64,000 bases of DNA, taken from assembly GCA_023101885.1 (NCBI GenBank), contig JALPQD010000044.1, positions 1,668,514 to 1,732,513 on the forward strand, in the 5' to 3' direction. The first letter of the stretch is position 1, and every line of letters begins with the position of its first letter. Made by a program: the position numbers and the translations under genes. This DNA is from Typhlomys cinereus (lineage: Eukaryota > Chordata > Mammalia > Rodentia > Platacanthomyidae). Shown one piece after another: positions 1-11,337 of the stretch. Under the pieces are notes generated by a model. It had not been told where the DNA came from, made no database searches, and saw nothing but the letters and a program-made list of their open reading frames with translations.

Positions 1-1470
1 GTCATGAGTACCGGCTGGACTGTGTGCATTCTGGGCGGGTGGGGAAAGGGGAAGAAGAAAAAATCTTAGACCAGAGTATCAAATGCTTCTATCACCACTC
101 TGACTTGTGAGATAAGGAGAGCCAGGAAGAACATAAAATTGTACAAAATAGAAATCAAGTAACTCCCCATTTTCACTAGAAGTGATGCAGTTTGATGGTG
201 CATCCATTCATTTCTCTGTTCTCAGTTATTGGCAATGATCTCAACAGCACAGCAGTATGTCAAGCAGAAAACTACTTGAGTGTTTGCACTAGAAACTTTT
301 TAGGTCCCAGACTTCCTCGTCAGTGTCTTGGGTACAAAATATTCCTAGAGGTTCTCGTGCTAGGGTGTGGTTTTGTATAAAAATGGAGTTTGGGGAAGAT
401 AATGCATAATGAGGGGTCTCCCTTCATGAATGGATTAGTCCATTGATAAATAAATCCACCATCTGAGGGCATTGTTAAGAGGCTTTGGAGATTATAGAAG
501 ATGGAGTGTGCTTGGAAGAAGTGTTAGTGGCCATGGGGTGGAGGTGCTTTTGAGGTATATATCATGCTTTCTGCCTTGTCCTCTGTTACTTCTCTGTTCA
601 CTGTCTACCAGCATTTTACCACTTTATTCTATTACACTTTCCCCACCATGATGCTCTGCCTCACTGTGAGCCCAGAATTAATGAAGCGAAGGTCTACAAA
701 CTGACGCTTCTGGAACCTTGCAGCCATATGAATTCTTACACTCTGGTTTCTTTCAGGTATTCTGTCATTACAACAAAAGGTCTGACTTGTGTGATGTGTA
801 TATGCTTTTATAGAACACAAATACCTACTTAAAAATTACTAAACAATGATGTTTTAGAAAGAAAAGAGAACAAAATAACTAAATATCTTGAGGTAACTTG
901 ATTTCTTGGCTAAAGTTTCTATCTTCAATCAAAGGTCCCTAGAGCTTTGGGCCACTGGAACATTGCAAAAGACAGTTTCATAGCTGAAAGGGGAGGAAAC
1001 ATCTGCAAGGTGGGCAAGAATGTTTCAGAGGAAACTGCTACTGACCAGCATATGCTGGATCTGATCCGGAGACTCCTCTCACCATTGTCAAAGCTACCAG
1101 AGCTTCCAAAGGAATGCCTGTGCATCTCTGTTCTTTCCCAAAGTCAAGACTTGCCCTGCAATTTCCCTTCACTAACCAGACATGTGCCTAGAAGTTTATT
1201 CGTCTCAACTATAGAGTGAATTCCTCTCTCAAGAACAAGCAATAGACAAGCTTCTCTACACTGATTCAGCCTCTGAGAATGTGATTCTCTGACATGCTCC
1301 TGAGCAGAAAGGAATGGACAGAGGGAAGATGAGTCTTAACTTCTAAAGCAAATTTTATACTTCAAATGCTAAAGGAAAACAAATGCTAATATAAGTAGTA
1401 GTGTATTCAACAACTGATGTTTCAAACCATGGGAGGAGGGGGGTAATAGAGAAATGAGCCTAATCATTCT
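1..1470. other. Unique intergenic sequence, nothing recognised
   Basis: I read both strands and found no gene family, RNA gene or repeat that I can name. The short open frames here (up to 90 codons, 947-1219 plus) have no recognisable motif and no flanking splice pattern that I would trust. Confidence 0.6.
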
Positions 1471-2025
1471 TAATTAGTCAGTTTTAGAGCAGGCCATGCT
1501 GGGAAGGTCTTCACTATTGGGATCACCCTGAAGGAACACACCCTATTAATCTGGAGGAACTGACTCTAATTCTTCACAGAGATAAGGCAATCAACTCCCC
1601 CAACCCTTTCTTCATGAAAAGATTTAGAGAAAAGCTCTCCATTGCAAATAAGCCCTAACTTGAGGTGGGCCACAAGACTTACTAAACTGATCCTGGGACT
1701 CCAATATGAACAGACTAATGAGAAGTATCAGACCAAAAGCTCCAATCAGGTATGCAGAAACTGGAGCTAATGAATGAGGAATAAACATTGTTCTGAGGAC
1801 TACCAAACCCTATAAATACCCCTGACCCTGGCAGCCATCTTTGGCTCCCTTGATCCTCATGGATTCCAGGTCTGTAATCCATGAGTTCCCTTCTGGCTTC
1901 TCTTGCCCCTCATAGATTCTATGTCTAGATTCTGTGTGGTCTTTTCTTTTCTTTTACTCTCTGTAATAATCCTCTTACACTGCTCTCCTGCTTCAAAACT
2001 CAGAATAAGAAGCCAACAATTTGGG

Positions 2026-2247
2026 TCTGGAGAGATGGCTCCAGGGTTAAGACTCTGCCCTGGCAAGCAGAAGGACCTGAGCTCAGATCCCAGGTCCCAC
2101 ATAAAAATGCCAGCAGCAGCCTGGACTTCTGGTCCTGGTGGGCAGAGGCTGGGAAATCCCAGAATCAAGTAAAAAGGAGATAAAAGTAATCCAGGATGAT
2201 TCCCAAAGTCACACTTGGTCCTCCGCAGAAACATATAGTGCCCCCCC

Positions 2248-2300
<53 letters not shown>

Positions 2301-2320
2301 AATAAATTTTTGAAAAAAAG
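2026..2320 (+). mobile_element. B2-like SINE inside LTR A
   Basis: The head reads ggagagatggctccagggttaag, followed by a B-box-like segment (gagctcagatccc), the SINE body with aatccaggatgattcccaa, and a CA tail. An imperfect target duplication brackets it: agaagccaacaatttg before and agaaggcgacattttg after. The divergence between the two flanks suggests a moderately old insertion. Confidence 0.82.
2252..2297. repeat. (CA)n microsatellite, SINE tail
   Basis: About 22 CA units directly follow the SINE body, preceded by a short C run. The length suggests a polymorphic locus. It produces spurious Thr/His-rich open frames. Confidence 0.95.
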
Positions 2321-2746
2321 AAGGCGACATTTTGGAGCAGCCATCGGAGGGCTCTCATGCCCCTCTCAAATTCAAAGTCCATGAGTTCTATTCTTTCTCC
2401 CTTCTAATAAACTCTGCCTCAATCCTCTATGAGTGTTCTGGTTTCAATCTTTGACACAAGAACACAAGAACCTGGATTTAAAACCCTAGAGAATCCACAT
2501 CACTAGGGCTAATATTAAAGAGAAGCTAGTTCAAATCATATTTCATGAATCGAACCTTGATAAGATGCAAATGTTACTCTTCCAGATTGAAGCTAGGGAT
2601 CCAAGCTCCAGCAGCAAGAATGTGAGGAACTATGCTTTCTCTATCACAATCTGAAAGTGAAAATTGTCCCCCATCATCCCATCACCCCATCATGTATCTA
2701 AGCATATCTGATCAAAGTAATGCTGTTGTGTGACTGTCCTTCCAGG

Positions 2747-3270
2747 TGTGACTGACACCATCTTGGATTTTGATCCTACTCTAACATAGGGAGGATGTGG
2801 TATATCAGTTTGAAACATTCTATCTTGGAGGAAGGCTCAGACATGAGACAGCTAATTGATCTCAGAAAGGTCCTGAAACCGAGGTTGATGGTAGCTAGAG
2901 GTTTCCCCAAGGTAAAGAAAATAGTAAACCACTGGTAGGGGAGGACTCCCTGGCCAGCCAAGCCCTCTGAAGGAGACTCCAAGGATTTTAGAAGTCTCTG
3001 ACCAAACAAATTGTGCAACAGAGAAAGGGTGCAGCTTCTGAGAGTCTCATCCAGGATGGGGTTGGCTTTCTGGTGTTAGAGCTGCCTTTAAGTTGTCACT
3101 GCTTCTTGTAAGTAGCTCTCATTCCTATTCCTATTACTAATACCAATAAACAGGTTCATCCAGTTGGACTTAATTCAATCATTACTTTGGCCTGTCATCA
3201 AATCCCTATCTAGGGTGAAGAGACATTTGTGTGGGGTCTCCCAAGGAAAAGTGTCCCACAGCCGATGTCT
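2747..3270 (+). mobile_element. LTR-like repeat, family Z, copy 1
   Basis: It starts near tgtgactgacaccatcttgg and has an aataaacaggtt signal near 3147. It aligns by eye with 5730-6340: caccatctt / gccatctta starts, the gaaac-gag stretch, agtctcatccaggatggggttgg / agtctcacccacgctggagtag, and ttctggtgttagagctgcctttaag / ttctggtgacataactgcctttgaa. Two diverged copies in one window mark an interspersed family. The ERV class is uncertain. Confidence 0.55.
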
Positions 3271-3940
3271 TGTCACCTCATCTGTCCCTGTCTATTAAAA
3301 TCATCCCAAGATAAGGATTTTACAATGTTGTGGCTTTACAGTTTCTTCAAAGAATGCTGAGGTGATTATTCTTGAACTGCATGCATAAACATCATCTCTC
3401 ATCCAATTTGAAGTTCATGAATGAATAGCTGATGTTGAAAGTAGTCCACTGAATAGCTATAGTGCTGTCAATGTTTCACTAGTGCCAGAAGGCTATCATG
3501 TCCTGACAGAAAGGAACAAAATGTGGTTATAATCTCATCAGGATTCTCAGAAAAGCACATCTATGGTGTGCTAAGCACTAATTAAGTGTATTACAAATAT
3601 TTGTTGAATGAGTGATTGGCTCTTCACTTTATGAGAAATAAGTGCCTCTTAATGATAAGAATATGCATACCTGAAACTTCAGGAACTTGAAAAAAATAAC
3701 TACATGAATGACATTTTAAAATAAGGCTATGAAACCCACAACTTACGTTTCTGCTTACGTATGACACACGGATTAAAGAAAGCAGTGTACTTGCACTAAG
3801 CTTTTTTAAGGTACAGTCAAGCTGTGATTGCTTTGTCCTTATGAATTCAGGTAGAGATAAAAGGTAACAGAGATAGTTGGCTCATTTGGCACAAGAGTAC
3901 AGGTTCTAATGGATTTCAGTTGGCATAAAGGAGTCTTGGA
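3271..3940. other. Unique intergenic sequence, nothing recognised
   Basis: AT-rich sequence without an open frame of note or a repeat that I recognise. Confidence 0.6.
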
Positions 3941-4045
3941 CTGAGGATATAGTTCAATGGTAGAGTAATGCCTAGCATACATGAAACTGCGGTCAAACCC
4001 ATTGTCCTCCCCAATAAAAGAATAAGGGAAAATAAATAAAATTAA
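3941..4045 (+). mobile_element. ID-type SINE
   Basis: The text ggactgaggatatagttcaatggtagagtaatgcctagca is the diverged tRNA-Ala-like head of an ID element (A-box region tagttcaatgg, B-box region ggtcaaaccc), followed by an A-rich tail near 4012-4045. ID elements are rodent-specific, which supports the host assignment. Confidence 0.8.
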
Positions 4046-5725
4046 AACTGGGTGAATTCTGATGCTAACACTTTCAGTTGTATGTGACCAAGGACAAGTA
4101 GAGACTTCAGGATTGCTCTAGGAATTGGTGATAATGTGTATAAAATTCCTAGTTAATAATACAGAAATACAGAAAATAACAGTAACTCTTAAGTAATTTT
4201 AAAATAAAATGGCTAAAGGAAGACAAAAATATGGACCAACATTGATTTAGGAATATCAGCCCACCAAATATGTATTACTATACACACGAAAACACATTTC
4301 TGAGGATGAAGCAAAATCAGAATCTGAAATCAAGGTACACTAAGTTTTCTTTCTATTAGTATTAAAAACTTTCATACCCTTCACCTACTGTTAGCAGTTG
4401 ATAAAAAAATATACTTCATTTATGTTTTCTCAGTATAAGCCACAGACACACATGAATGTACTCATATTATGTTTTAAGCATATTATGTTTTAAGTCTTTG
4501 AAAATAATTTGAAGATATTATGACAATTCACTAATAAATGTTTCACCCTGTCTTTTCTAAGAGGAAATACACTCAATAATCTTATTTACTTTAAAATATC
4601 TAAGAGGAAAAATAAATATAAATAAATTGCAGTATTCAGACACTGAAATTCACCTAAAGAGTTGTAAATCTGTGTACTGTTCTCACTACTGGTCGGTAAC
4701 TGTGGGTTTGATGCACCGTGGACTCTAATAAAGTCCTACCAAAGATTTAGTAAAGTATGTTTATACAATTAGCATTTTAGCTACCTATTTATATCAGGAC
4801 TTTACCAACAATGTACTTTGTGAAAACGGCGTACTTAATATAGGAATCCATTTCTATAAAGAAATAGCTGGTGGTGGAGAAGCATGAAGCTGGGTTTCTC
4901 AGATTCTATTACCCACTACTTCCCCTGGGACTGCGAGTCAGCCTCTTGGGACGCTATCTCAGCCGCACCAGAATGGGACATCATACCACCTGGCTCTGCC
5001 CCAGTGAGCTGGCTTGGAGAAAGGAGATTTCACAATATCATCCTTTCCCCTCAGCCTTATCTCCACAGGTAACCTTTTCTACTGCTTTTATCAATGGATG
5101 GACATTCAGGGTAGCTCTCCCTGAAGCAACTTCAATTCCCAGTTTATCACAGTAATTTTGATGTCTCTTAAAGTTCCTCTCCTTCAGTTTTTTACTCAAG
5201 ATCACTAAAATATCACACCACCGCTGTCAGGTTTGCTTTTTTTTTTTTTTTTTTATTGTAGACTAACAAAATAAGCCAAACCACTTCTAGTTAGTGAGGT
5301 AACCTTGAACCAATTGCTTGAAACTTCCAGGACCTCAGATTTTCCCCCAGGGTGATTTACAAAGAAAACAACATGAGTTCAAATCAGCTTGAAATGCAGC
5401 TTTTCCAAAGTAAAGCTATGTGGGTGGACTTTAGTTGCCACCTACCTGAGTTCACAGTCCTGCTTCTCTCCAGAGGCAGTCTGGGTGTATGTATTCACAC
5501 ACATGCATATATCTGTGCACACATGCACACTGTATGCATGTGTACACACATGCACACACATATATATGTACTATAAAACAGAAGGGGTACTCCTTGGGAA
5601 GAAAGGAGCCAAAAAAAAGGGAATGGATGGGAAAGAAAGACAAACACTTTATGTTTTCTCTTACACACAGAATCTACAAATCTCCTATGCAGAATATGGA
5701 CAGTATGCAGAGAAGACAGAGGATC
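4046..5725. other. Unique intergenic sequence; poly(T) and alternating purine/pyrimidine tracts
   Basis: The stretch has a 24-base T run near 5231-5254 and degenerate CA/TG tracts near 5497-5568. Frames at 4871-5155 (94 codons, plus) and 5389-5748 (119 codons, plus) overlap these tracts or unique sequence. They show no motif, domain or codon pattern that I recognise, so I do not call a gene. Confidence 0.55.
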
Positions 5726-5856
5726 AGGTTAGCTTGATGCCATCTTAGACTGTATGCCCCCAGTCTAATCTAAAGAGGACAATATGTAGCAACTTAAATA
5801 ATCTTATGCTAGAAGAAGACTCAGAAGAAGTTTCTGAAACTAACAAGCTTGAGCTG

Positions 5857-5918
5857 AGGAAAAAGAGGGGAGAGGAAAGAAGGGGAGTAGAGAGGGGAAG
5901 GGAGGGGAGGGGAGGAGT
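5857..5918. repeat. G-rich polypurine tract
   Basis: Continuous AG sequence with several GGGG runs on the plus strand. It could form triplex or quadruplex structures. It lies inside LTR family Z copy 2. Confidence 0.8.
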
Positions 5919-6006
5919 CTGTCTATGTTAAGGAAAAAACAAAACAAACAAACAAAATAAAACAGTGAACAACTGCTAGGAGCAGAGACTCTCCCACCAC
6001 CCAATC

Positions 6007-6110
6007 AGTCTGAGGGAGACCTGGGGAAGCCAAGCAGTCTGAGGGGGACCCTGAGTGCTCAGAAAGTCTGAAGGAAACACTGAGCAGTGCAGAAGCCTGA
6101 AGGAAACCCT
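6007..6110. repeat. Imperfect 30-36 bp tandem motif (agtctgaggg)
   Basis: Four diverged units each begin agtctgaggg, agtctgaagg or agcctgaagg and run into gacc/aaccctgag. It is a small minisatellite-like expansion inside LTR family Z copy 2. Confidence 0.6.
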
Positions 6111-6255
6111 ACTAGCAACTCATGTAGCAAAGTGCTCCAGGGGTGTAGCATCTGTAAGTCTCACCCACGCTGGAGTAGATGTTCTGGTGACATAACTGCC
6201 TTTGAATCATCCTTGCTCCTGGGAGTGACCTTCACCTCTACTCCTGTAGCTAATC

Positions 6256-6314
<59 letters not shown>
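6256..6314. repeat. (AT)n microsatellite
   Basis: About 29 AT units without interruption. It is self-complementary, so it can extrude as a cruciform. It also yields fake Tyr-Ile repeat proteins in both directions. Confidence 0.97.
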
Positions 6315-6316
<2 letters not shown>

Positions 6317-6340
6317 CTAATATACAACTCCTGTAGAAGA

Positions 6341-7540
6341 CTATATGGTCTGTCATGGACTGCTATCTGGATGGAAAGATGGTTGTGTGGCATCTCCCCA
6401 GAAAATTGTTCACACAACAAAGGGGAGCAAGGAAGAGTAAAAGGGAGTAACAAACACAAAAAGACAAGTGGTGACAAGTATGAAACTGCCCTAATAAAAC
6501 CCATTATTTTATACACTAACTATAATCAGATTCATTGAAAATGTAATAGTCATGTGAATGAGTAAAATAATTTTTTAAAAAAATGTATGAAGTGCTCTAT
6601 TTTCTTTAGCCCAGACTTGAACAGAAAACGGCTTCTGCAACAGCGTGGAGGCTTCCCCAGGTTCAGGCACACATGGATGATCCGTTTCACAGCCGCATTT
6701 GCACACATTCCAGTCTGTCTCTCAAGGCTTACTATGAACTATAGGAAACAGTGGAAGATGGGCTTATCCACCTCCTTGCCTCTCTTCCTTCCTCCCACAT
6801 ATCTGGTCAAAGAGTAAAAAAAAAAAAACAACTCTTCACTAGTAACAATTTCTGTTTCCTAATAACTTTGGAGTTCAGAGAAACTAAGGCATCTGCTCAT
6901 GGAACTAAGTGGCTGCACACTGAGCATGTATAAAATGTCTCCTCAGACCACAGATGCCTCCTGATCTGAACTTTCTTATCATCATCCAATCAAATCTGTC
7001 CTCAGAAGATCCATTAAGATAAGGTTCCCTAACATTCTGAAAAATCACTGCCATGGTAGCATTCTAGTTTCTAAAATGCATATTATGCCATGGACTGAAC
7101 TGATGTGGGACATTACTAGACTTCTCAACAACCGATATCATTGCTGGGGTCAGGTGATAAAATTACAGCAATTCCTGACCATTCTACAGTGGCTTAATTT
7201 TTCCAATTTAAACTCCATAGACTAGAATAACTGTTCTGAAGGACAGAAAGAAGAGAAAAAGGCCAATGACAAGAGGAAAAAAATAGAAGCAGATTGATGC
7301 TTTCAAAAAGAGTTCTTTGTACTATAGTCCTAGGGAGAAAGGAATTGATTGGTTAACCTGTGGTTACTTCACCTGAAGTCTTTCATTTGAGGATAGGACA
7401 GGGGAAACATTATCCTGTCAAATAAAACTGTTACTATTGCAGTTTTGCAGAGATGTCTCTAATCCTCATTTCTCAAGTCAGATTAACAACTCTTAGCTTG
7501 TGGGCTGAGCTTCAGCCTCTGTGACTCACTGTTCTTTTTT
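6341..7540. other. Unique intergenic sequence, nothing recognised
   Basis: I see no repeat or gene family. Frames of 60-77 codons (6587-6817 and 6751-6933 plus) overlap each other in different frames and lack motifs. Confidence 0.55.
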
Positions 7541-7544
7541 TCTT

Positions 7545-7775
7545 TTCTGTGTGTATGTGTGTGTGTGTCTATGAGTGCACATGTGTTTGCGGGGGTGTTT
7601 ACTGTGTGAGTTACCTGTGGGGGTGAAGGGGGCACTTAAGTGTCTGTATTTGTGGAAGCCCAAGGGTAACATCCAAAATCATCCTGGATTTGCTCTACCT
7701 ATTTATTGCTTTGCTTTGAAGTTTTCCAGGCTTGCTATCTAGGGCTAAAATTACAGATTGCTGCTACATCAGCTC
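7545..7775 (-). mobile_element. B2-like SINE, antisense, 5'-truncated
   Basis: A degenerate TG tract is followed by the minus-strand SINE body (atcctggatttgctctacc...ttgctttgctttgaagttttccaggc). The tRNA-like head is missing at the right end. Confidence 0.7.
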
Positions 7776-7794
7776 AGCACTTTGTTTTGTTTTG

Positions 7795-8724
7795 TTCTGT
7801 TTTTTTTTATTTAATGTTGCATATGGGCATATAGTAACTTTATAATATTTTCATCCCTTAGTCCCAAATCCCACCCCCTCCTTTTCTCCTTACAAACCTT
7901 CAACTTCCCTACAAGACTCCTTCCCATTTTCAGATCTTTTCATTTGTGTGGCTCACTGTGTTATATCTAGCATATGCCTGGCCTGATTCATGCTCCAGCA
8001 AGCATCCTAGGTCACTGGATATATCACTAAGGAAAACATCTTCCTTTACCTCTCCATCAGTGTCTCAGAGAGGTATGGAGTTTCTTGAGATATTCTGATG
8101 TTATGGTGAGATGTTGATATGACAGTTCCTATGCAATTCTTGTGTAAGTTTACATAGCTCCCATGAAATCTTATATATCACCACTATGTTATATCTAGGT
8201 GATGATGCCTGGCCCACCACTTTCCTACAGGCTCTTACAATCTTGCCCATGCTTTCTGAAATGTTCCCTGAGTCTCGGGGTGGGGATGGGTGAAGCTTAT
8301 ATGTCCTGATTAGGAAAAAAGCAGTCCACATACACTTATTTTCTGCTCTCTTCCTAGCTAAATATTCATAGTCTGGTCTTCCCTTGGGATTTATTTCCTT
8401 CCTTTTCATATGTACTTATTCTAATTTACAGTAATAGAAATGTGTTCCATTCTGACAAGTGGGCCTTAAATCTGATCAGAAAAGTGTTGATTATCTCCAC
8501 GATACTCATGCCATGATTACACTGATGGTCACCTGTAATCATGGTAATTACAAATTATAATTTGCAGATCACACAGGTTGATGAGGCCTTTGATTATTTT
8601 TCTCTCCCAAAAACTTCTACATAATGCTGTAGAAGCTAACCAGCAAGGAAGAAGCTACCAAATCAATTCTAGTTGGTGCGTTTGTCAATGTCTTGTGATC
8701 CCTGTGTTGCATCTTTAGTAATAC
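7795..8724 (-). mobile_element. L1 3' UTR, older subfamily (Y), antisense
   Basis: The pyrimidine-rich left end (tail side, tttttttatttaatg and cccaccccctcc) and the text through gatgaggcctttgattatttttctctccc match in reverse the sequence at 14345-15355. Similar minus-strand pieces lie at 33840, 36940 and 52690. The 102-codon minus frame at 8101-8409 lies within this repeat and is not a gene. Confidence 0.7.
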
Positions 8725-8792
8725 AGCCTTTTTTTTTTTTGATGGTTAATTTTTTTTATTTCCATTCATACTAACTTAATAGGTACACCGGT

Positions 8793-8890
8793 CCCCTCCC
8801 TCCTTCCACCCCAATCCCCCTTTCCCTCCCTCTGTTCCCCCCTCCCTCCACATCCCCCAGTACCTCCCCCTCCCATCCCTGGAGCATCCT
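8793..8890 (-). other. G-rich segment of L1 3' UTR
   Basis: The minus strand carries repeated GGGAGG and GGGGGA runs. A G-rich polypurine tract is a known feature of mammalian L1 3' UTRs and has quadruplex potential. A related C-rich plus-strand tract occurs at 47100-47225. Confidence 0.75.
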
Positions 8891-9411
8891 TTAATGTGCA
8901 TGCCAGACTCTCCTCTGGGTCCTCCTCTCCGATGAGGTGCAAGGACCCACTGACATTTCCCAGAACCCTTTCCTGTGTTCCCCTTAAGCATAGGAACACT
9001 ACTGTGGCTGTCAATCCCTTGCCTCCAAGGATCCTAGTGCCTTTAGCCCATGCTAGGCATTGTAGGGTCAATAGTGTGTTGGACATTGCGCAGGGCATGC
9101 AAAGTCCAATTATGGTTGCTTCAGCCCTAACTTGTGTGAAGTATTTTGCATACCATTACTCCTCCCATCCTTGTGCTCTTACAATCTTACCGCCCCCTCT
9201 TCTGCAAATTTCCCTGAGCTTCAGGATGGAGAGAGATTAGTCTGGCCTAGTTTCAGGTGGTTGATACAGAGTCTCTGATGTTCTGGATTATGGTTTGTTG
9301 ATTTTTTTTTCAGTTTTGTTGCTCCTGCAATGCCCTTCACTCCATCCTGATGGGTATTGGATGTCACCCCCTGGCCAGAGATAAAAACCTGTTAAACTAG
9401 AGTCTTGTTAT

Positions 9412-9424
9412 AAGAGTATATTCA
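9412..9424. repeat. Target-site duplication, left copy (KIAA1191 retrocopy)
   Basis: aagagtatattca here is repeated at 10982-10994 on the far side of the poly(A). Removing the insert restores the L1 3' UTR as seen at 18951-18970. Confidence 0.9.
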
Positions 9425-9578
9425 GGGTTGGTAGTTTTTCCAAGGTAGTAGTGTGGGTCACTGCTGTAGACGCCACTTTCATGATGGTTCAACTCAGGAC
9501 GTCGCCCCAGCTTCTCCAAGGATCTGTTTGTGTTTGGCCTCTTTAGTGTGGAAGTTCGGGCGGTGGTGCAGAGCGGGA
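9425..9578. other. Non-KIAA1191 5' segment of the retro-insert
   Basis: This piece lies inside the target duplications but does not read as KIAA1191 coding sequence in any frame on either strand. The minus strand keeps one frame open through the whole segment (with HHESGVYSSDPHYYLG in the middle). It could be a 5'-inverted piece of an alternative KIAA1191 5' region (twin priming) or a template-switched piece of another RNA. I do not recognise the peptide, so the origin is open. Confidence 0.6.
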
Positions 9579-10968
9579 GAACAGAACAGACCCAGGAGAG
9601 CATCCAGCGTTTGAACAGCAGGCAGGCCTGAGGGATGCTGGCTAAACACCCCACAAGGGCCTTACCACTGAGGAGACCAAGTACTTCCGAGTGGCAGAAG
9701 CCCTCCATAAACTAAAGCTTCAGAGTGGAGAGGTAACAAGAGAAGAGAAGCAACCTGCCTCGGCCCAGTCCACCCCGAGCAGCACCCCTCACTCATCTCC
9801 TAAGCATAAACCTAAGGGCTGGTTCACCACCAGTTCCTCTGTAGCCTTACCTGGCCGGAATCCTAGCATCATGCATCCTAGAAGTGGAAGTGGTAAGAAC
9901 TCATCAGATAAATGGAGCCTCTTTAGACCAAGACCCCTCCAGAAGTCTGATTCTGGAGGTTTTGCTGTGCAGGCCTATAAAGGAGCCCAGAAGCTGTTTT
10001 CCATGGAATTGATGCGTGCCCAGGCCAACCAAATGGCTGAAGATTCAGCAGCCTTCAAGCCACCCAAGATGGATGTCCCAGCGGTAGAAGGGAAGAGACA
10101 TGCACCCAGAACTCATACTCTCCAACTTCGTGACTTGAATGCTCTGACACCCACTGGTTTCTACAGCGTTCTATTCTAGGGACTTTTCTCTTACTTTGGT
10201 TCTGACATAGGAATAGTATCTTTAAAAAAAAAAAAAACCCAAAAACCTCTTAAATGACTAATCTGGAGACATAATTTAATTTTGAGTAATATTAGCGTAA
10301 AGCTGTCCTGCTTTAAGTTTGCTGAATAAAGTAAGTGGTTGTGTTAGGAGACCTTATGACTTTTTTTTAAAATCATTTATCTAGACAAAAACGTAGACCC
10401 TTGCCTATAAGGTAATGTTTATGTTCTAAGATCAAAGATTCTTGATTATTCACCATGGGCAGTGTGAACACTGACAAATAAATCATGATCTGGATGGTCG
10501 TCCTCGTGATGTAAGCCTTGACAGCAGCAGGGCCAAAATGACCACTGGGGACAGCTAACACCGGTCATGACTGGGCTCTCTTCTTGTTTTGTCCTGTAGC
10601 CATTCCTTGGGGCTCTGCTGGTATGGCAGAGTAAACAGTTATGTAGGATAGCCTCTTGTGCACTCTGGGTAGAGTCAGTATTGAAAGACAGTTTGCAGCT
10701 GTGAGAGTAATTTCCTGTCCAGAAAAGGGCCTGGGCTTTTAAATGATCTTCAAACTTTATGCAACACATCTTCTGAGGAAATAAAATACCATGGGCAGGT
10801 CCACTGTCCTGAACTCTGTCTCAGATCCTTGCTGGATCTTGTTCTGAGTAGTACTTTGTTTACACAAAAAGATAATCTTAGTGAGGAGCAGAGTCCAAAA
10901 CTGTCAGAAAATTAATTTATTTGTGTTACATGTCTTGTGTTGACAATAAAAATCCTTACTATTTCCTC
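9579..10968 (+). pseudogene. KIAA1191: Processed pseudogene of KIAA1191 (p33MONOX)
   Basis: The plus strand encodes a peptide that I recognise as the C-terminal half of KIAA1191/p33MONOX, a cytoplasmic protein annotated as a putative monooxygenase. Recognisable stretches are TQESIQ, EETKYFRVAEALHKLKLQSGE, PASAQSTPSSTPHSSPK, SDKWSLF, MAEDSAAFKPPKMD and the C-terminus RDLNALTPTGF. The parent is about 305 residues; this copy retains roughly the last 190. Breaks: a 1-base deletion at 9608-9609 shifts frame after ESIQ, and TAA at 9643-9645 replaces a Tyr codon. The normal stop is replaced by an extended end (YSVLF, stop at 10177-10179). No introns, a 3' UTR of about 790 bases with aataaaaat at 10945, and a poly(A) at 10969-10982 identify it as an L1-mobilised mRNA copy. 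The 162-codon open frame (9691-10179) lacks a start ATG (it opens with an internal GTG) and any promoter, so I do not treat it as a gene. Confidence 0.93.
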
Positions 10969-10982
10969 AAAAAAAAAAAAAA
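10969..10982 (+). other. Poly(A) tail of KIAA1191 retrocopy
   Basis: An uninterrupted A run begins about 24 bases after the aataaa signal and abuts the right-hand target duplication at 10982-10994. It is the hallmark of retrotransposition. Confidence 0.93.
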
Positions 10983-11337
10983 AGAGTATATTCAAAGGTA
11001 GATGTAATAAAAGTAGGAAACCGCAGTGAGGGAGGGGTCAATCACCCATTTGCAAAATGGTTGCTTTTTATCTGCCAGACTATATGCCCTCCCCTTCTAG
11101 TGAGATCATACTCCATCAGTTGTAAATGATCAGGAAGGAAAGTCTGTGAACTTAACCAGATGTCTCATTACTTACTTGCAGTCTTTGATGGTGGCCTATT
11201 TTCTCTGCTGTAACATGGTCCCCTCTCTCCTTGTTTCTGGTGGGGACCTCCTTCCCCATCCCTCCTATTCATAATCTTTGCAATTACTGTAGATATTACA
11301 GAGATTTATCCTTGAGTGTCTCTAAGTGGGTTTGGTA

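Larger units (their letters stand above)
1471..2503 (+). mobile_element. Solo LTR, family A, copy 1 (carries a SINE)
   Basis: The stretch matches, in opposite orientation, the element at 17895-18422. Shared blocks include ccctattaatctggagg (near 1541), the promoter-side text around cagccatctttggctccc (near 1833), an aataaact polyadenylation signal (near 2407) and the end ccacatca. No internal retroviral sequence adjoins, so it is a solo LTR. A SINE sits at 2026-2320. The segment around cagccatc and catgagttc appears twice (near 1833-1890 and 2338-2390), so this copy also seems to have an internal duplication or a longer form than copy 2. I see no convincing target duplication, which fits an old insertion. 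The ERV class is not assigned. Confidence 0.7.
5730..6340 (+). mobile_element. LTR-like repeat, family Z, copy 2 (with (AT)n)
   Basis: This is a diverged relative of 2747-3270 in the same orientation. Compared with copy 1 it has an extra purine-rich block (5857-5918) and an imperfect tandem array around agtctgaggg (6007-6110). The (AT)n tract lies near its 3' end. Confidence 0.5.

Noticed and set aside
4871..5155. 94-codon plus-strand frame with a downstream cag/gtaacc that could be a splice donor
   Set aside because: A single donor-like site and no recognisable peptide are not enough. Chance frames of this length are expected in 64 kb.
8101..8409. 102-codon minus-strand frame as a gene
   Set aside because: It lies wholly in an L1 3' UTR repeat that recurs at 33840 and 36940 without the frame being kept.
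9691..10179. 162-codon open frame as a functional retrogene
   Set aside because: It opens with GTG inside the parental reading frame, is preceded by an in-frame stop at 9643 and a frameshift, lacks the N-terminal half and any promoter, and is embedded in an L1 3' UTR. It is better explained as a processed pseudogene.
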